A DNA stretch of 64,000 nt, from positions 530,567 through 594,566 of the forward strand of contig CALYLO010000004.1 of the NCBI GenBank assembly GCA_944800085.1. Reading direction: 5' to 3'. Shown one piece after another: positions 61,432 to 64,000 of this stretch (position 1 is its first letter; every line of letters begins with the position of its first letter). The stretch is from Paenibacillus melissococcoides. Lineage in GTDB: Bacteria > Bacillota > Bacilli > Paenibacillales > Paenibacillaceae. The position numbers and the translations under genes were made by a program. The notes under the pieces were generated by a model, which saw nothing but the letters and a program-made list of their open reading frames with translations, was not told the origin of the DNA and did not search any database.

Positions 61432-61719
61432 TTGAGTTCGGGATCCTTGTTATATAAGTGCAGGCAGTGCGGCGTTGTTGAAAAGAATGTACATGTACCT
61501 GATGTCATGATTGCGTTGGTGAACATAACGATGGGTGAGCCACTACCTAAAGAATGGGGTGGTAGTGTTGGCTTAATAGGGATGCATTCATGTAGTGATG
61601 GAAGGATAGGGGTTACTGACTTGATAGGAGCTACTGAAAGCGGGAGGAAAGCAGACGAGCGTTATAGGAAGGAGGGACATTGTGAAACAAAAACTCACGA
61701 CTCACTATTGCTTGGATAA
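61432..61719 (+). CDS. Small prophage protein with Cys pair
   Basis: 95 residues from TTG 61432 (GGAGGG upstream). Starts with a YKCRQCG half-ribbon; the remainder is Gly-rich. Overlaps the next gene. Unknown function. Confidence 0.45.
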   Translation: MSSGSLLYKCRQCGVVEKNVHVPDVMIALVNITMGEPLPKEWGGSVGLIGMHSCSDGRIGVTDLIGATESGRKADERYRKEGHCETKTHDSLLLG

Positions 61720-61849
61720 GGATTGTGGTTACGTCGAACGAAGTCACAAGGTACGAGATGGCTTGAGGTGTCCTAGGTGTGGGGGACCAACCGCGATTGA
61801 TACAGTCCGTCGTGGTTCCGATGACGCCCCCCTAGGGTCAAAAACGTGA
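61682..61849 (+). CDS. Zinc-ribbon micropeptide
   Basis: 55 residues from GTG 61682 (AGGAGGG). Cys ligands in YCLDKDCGYVE and LRCPRCGGP form a zinc ribbon. It immediately precedes the small terminase gene. Confidence 0.5.
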   Translation: MKQKLTTHYCLDKDCGYVERSHKVRDGLRCPRCGGPTAIDTVRRGSDDAPLGSKT

Positions 61850-61935
61850 GGCTATGAGGCGTTGAGCGCTGCCCCCTCAAGCGCACGAAAATTTCCTGAA
61901 ATCAAATTTAGGGTACGCAAGGAGGTGACGTGACG

Positions 61936-62424
61936 ATGGGGAGGAATCCGAAACCGCTGCATTTGATAAAAGGACATCTGACGAAAAAGCAGAAGTTTGA
62001 GCGACAGGACAAGGAACAGAAAATAAGCAGCCGCTTAAGAAGGGATCGCATCCGAGCGCCTGCTTGGCTGAATGATAAGGCAAAAAAAATGTTCCGAGAC
62101 TTGGTAAAGCAGCTTGAAGAAACCGAATTGCTGACGAATTTAGATGTAAATGGACTTGCTCAATATTGTGACTTACATGCCCGAATGCTGGAGCTTCGAA
62201 CCGAAGTGGAGGAAAAGGGATATACGTTAGTAAATGAAAATTCGCGCGGAGGTATAACCTACGTCACGAATCCGGCGCTAACGGCCTTGAATTCTACCAT
62301 CAAGCTACTCCAAGCATATGAAAGTAAGTTCGGTTTAACCGTTTATGACAGAACAAAAATAGCTCTTAAAGACGAGAAGCCCAAAGAATCTGATCCGGTG
62401 ACGGATCGTTTCGGTGATATATGA
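61936..62424 (+). CDS. terS: Terminase small subunit, P27 family
   Basis: 162 residues; ATG 61936 lies 7 nt after GGAGGTGA. Starts with GRNPKPLHLIKGHLTKKQ and contains APAWLNDKAKKMFRDLVKQL, typical of P27-like small terminases that recognise the packaging site. Its stop overlaps the terL start (ATATGA). Length and order match HK97-like phages. Confidence 0.9.
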   Translation: MGRNPKPLHLIKGHLTKKQKFERQDKEQKISSRLRRDRIRAPAWLNDKAKKMFRDLVKQLEETELLTNLDVNGLAQYCDLHARMLELRTEVEEKGYTLVNENSRGGITYVTNPALTALNSTIKLLQAYESKFGLTVYDRTKIALKDEKPKESDPVTDRFGDI

Positions 62425-64000
62425 TTCTTGATGAGCTAGTTTCGTATTCCGAGCAAGTCATAAGCGGTGAAATAGTAGCGTGCAAGAAGCATAAACAGGC
62501 GTGTAGGCGGTTCCTGCGCGACCTTGAACGACAAGATACAGGCGATTTTCCCTATGTCTTTGTCGAAGAGTACGCGGAGCGTTTTTTGGACTGGATGCGG
62601 CTTTTCAAACACCGTAAAGGCGCGTTAGCAAGGCAGCATATTGAACCGCATATCATACAGAAGTTTGTATTCGGAAATATCTACGGTTGGGTGCATCGCG
62701 ATACTGGATATCGGCGGTTTAATAAAGCCTACTGGCAGGTAGCGCGAAAAAATGCCAAGTCGCAGTCACTGGCCTGCGTTGGATCATATGAAACCATCGC
62801 CTTCGGGGAATATGCCTCCGAGGTTTATTGTGCTGCCACGAAAAAGAAGCAATCCAAGATTGTTTGGAACGAAGCTGCCGCAATGCTAAAAGGTTGCTCT
62901 GAACTCATTAGACGAGGAACCATCAAGATAGCTAACGGGCAGATCCAGCACCTTAAATCAGAATCCTTTATGGAAGCTCTCTCGAAAGAGGATGGCAAAG
63001 AAGGTGACGGGACAAACGTACAATGTGGGATTGTGGATGAATATCACCTACACAAAACCACGGAGTTTTACGACGTCTTAGCATCCGGTATGATAGCCCG
63101 CGAAGAGCCGTTACTCATGATTATCACGACCGCGGGACGAAATCTGAACCATCCATGTTATCGAATAGAGTACAACTTTGTATCAAAGCTGCTCGATCCA
63201 AATGTTGACCTAGAAAATGACGAATACTTTGCTATGGTCAATGAGTTGGACGAAGATGACGACATTACCGATGAACGCAACTGGATTAAAGCAAACCCTA
63301 TTGTCGCAAGCTACCCGGCTGGACTCAAGATGCTGCGAAGCGAGTTGAAAATGGCGCTGGCAGATCCTGAAAAGATGGTCGCGTTCAAAATTAAGAACAT
63401 GAACGTATGGGTAGACGCCAAACTATCCGGCTACATGGACATGGGCAAGTGGAAAGCATGCGGTACCACGAAGGACAATCCGATGCCGGACACTAACGGA
63501 CTAGATGCGGTTGTTGGAATCGATTTGTCACGTACAACTGACCTAACCAGTTGCAGCTTTGACATAGAATTGCCGGACGGACGTCTAGCCGTCTTTAGTC
63601 ACTCATTTATTCCAGAGGAAAAGCTGGCTGAACGTAAACAGTCGGACAAGATGCCATATGACCTATGGATAAAGGAAGGGTGGCTAACGGTGACGCCTGG
63701 CGCGGTAGTTGATTATGACTTTGTAATGGCCTATATCCCACAAGAAGCAGAGCGGCGAGGCTGGAACATCAAAGAAATATGTTATGACCCATACAATGCA
63801 ACGCAATTCTCTACGGCAATGGCAAACGCAGGATTTGTAATGATCGAGATTAGGCAGGGCATTAAACGCTGAACGCTCCGACCAAAATTTCAGGAGCGCG
63901 TCTACATGGGGCAGGTCATTCATGAAAACGATCCTGTACTTGGTTGGGCGATGGCAAACGCAATTGTTAAAGTGGATGCACAGTAATATAAATGCTGGAC
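62421..64000 (+). pseudogene. terL: Terminase large subunit, damaged C-terminus, runs off the window
   Basis: The first 483 residues read normally: ATPase with a variant Walker A VARKNAKSQSLA (about 107-118), Walker B CGIVDEYHLH (about 202) and the nuclease start AVVGIDLSRTTDLTS (about 364). After IEIRQGIK a TGA at 63870-63872 interrupts. Homology then continues in pieces (LNAPTK, F, ERVYMGQVIHENDPVLGWAM) that need three single-base losses (about 63868, 63886, 63893), and a second stop appears at 63984. Either the gene is decaying or the sequence here has homopolymer errors. Confidence 0.75.

Overview
The window reads as chromosome of a spore-forming Firmicute, most likely a Paenibacillus. 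This is inferred from strong AGGAGG-type ribosome sites, a spoVR sporulation gene, CcpA cre boxes, ROK/ABC sugar-type operons and Bacillales phage families. No rRNA or tRNA gene was recognised.

Region 1 (1-13,980) is the distal end of a phage tail or tailocin-like operon: structural proteins, a run of AT-rich tail-fibre or adhesion genes carrying SPRY and discoidin-like modules, a DNRLRE-type protein, a holin and a small terminal gene. One fibre gene is split by a decayed IS110-family element (3990-5550) that keeps a non-coding end able to encode a bridge RNA. Region 2 (13,980-29,510) holds a palindromic repeat, a badly frameshifted secreted protein, then a catabolic-looking cluster: ROK regulator (with cre and operator), a one-of-each ABC importer (lipoprotein, ATPase, fused permease), a large secreted PIG-L deacetylase, a creatininase-family amidohydrolase, an argininosuccinate-lyase-family enzyme, a BadF/GlcNAc-kinase-type gene broken by one nonsense codon, and a cytosolic PIG-L deacetylase. 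The set looks like import and dismantling of an N-acylated amino-sugar conjugate whose identity is unknown.

Region 3 (29,590-41,780) is a defence island: a DUF262/DUF1524 GmrSD-like nuclease, a type I restriction-modification locus (hsdM, hsdS, hsdR), a YgjP-type metallopeptidase and a RelE/ParE-like toxin-antitoxin pair. hsdS has been hit twice, by an IS630 element and an IS1182 element. Both insertions can be removed on paper to rebuild one continuous specificity gene.

Region 4 (41,830-64,000, continuing past the window) is spoVR, cut after its first ~55 codons by a prophage. A serine recombinase lies next to the junction, so the arrangement matches known sporulation-gene-interrupting elements such as skin in sigK. 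The prophage has a divergent repressor/Cro switch with four evenly phased operators, a repressor whose S24 catalytic serine is glycine, two antirepressors each preceded by the same ~55-bp module, recombination genes, a replication initiator and helicase loader, RecU, an ArpU-type late regulator followed by four 11-bp-phased iterons and a ~360-nt highly foldable non-coding stretch, a decayed hicAB pair, an HNH protein and terminase subunits. The large terminase is damaged by several indels near the end of the window.
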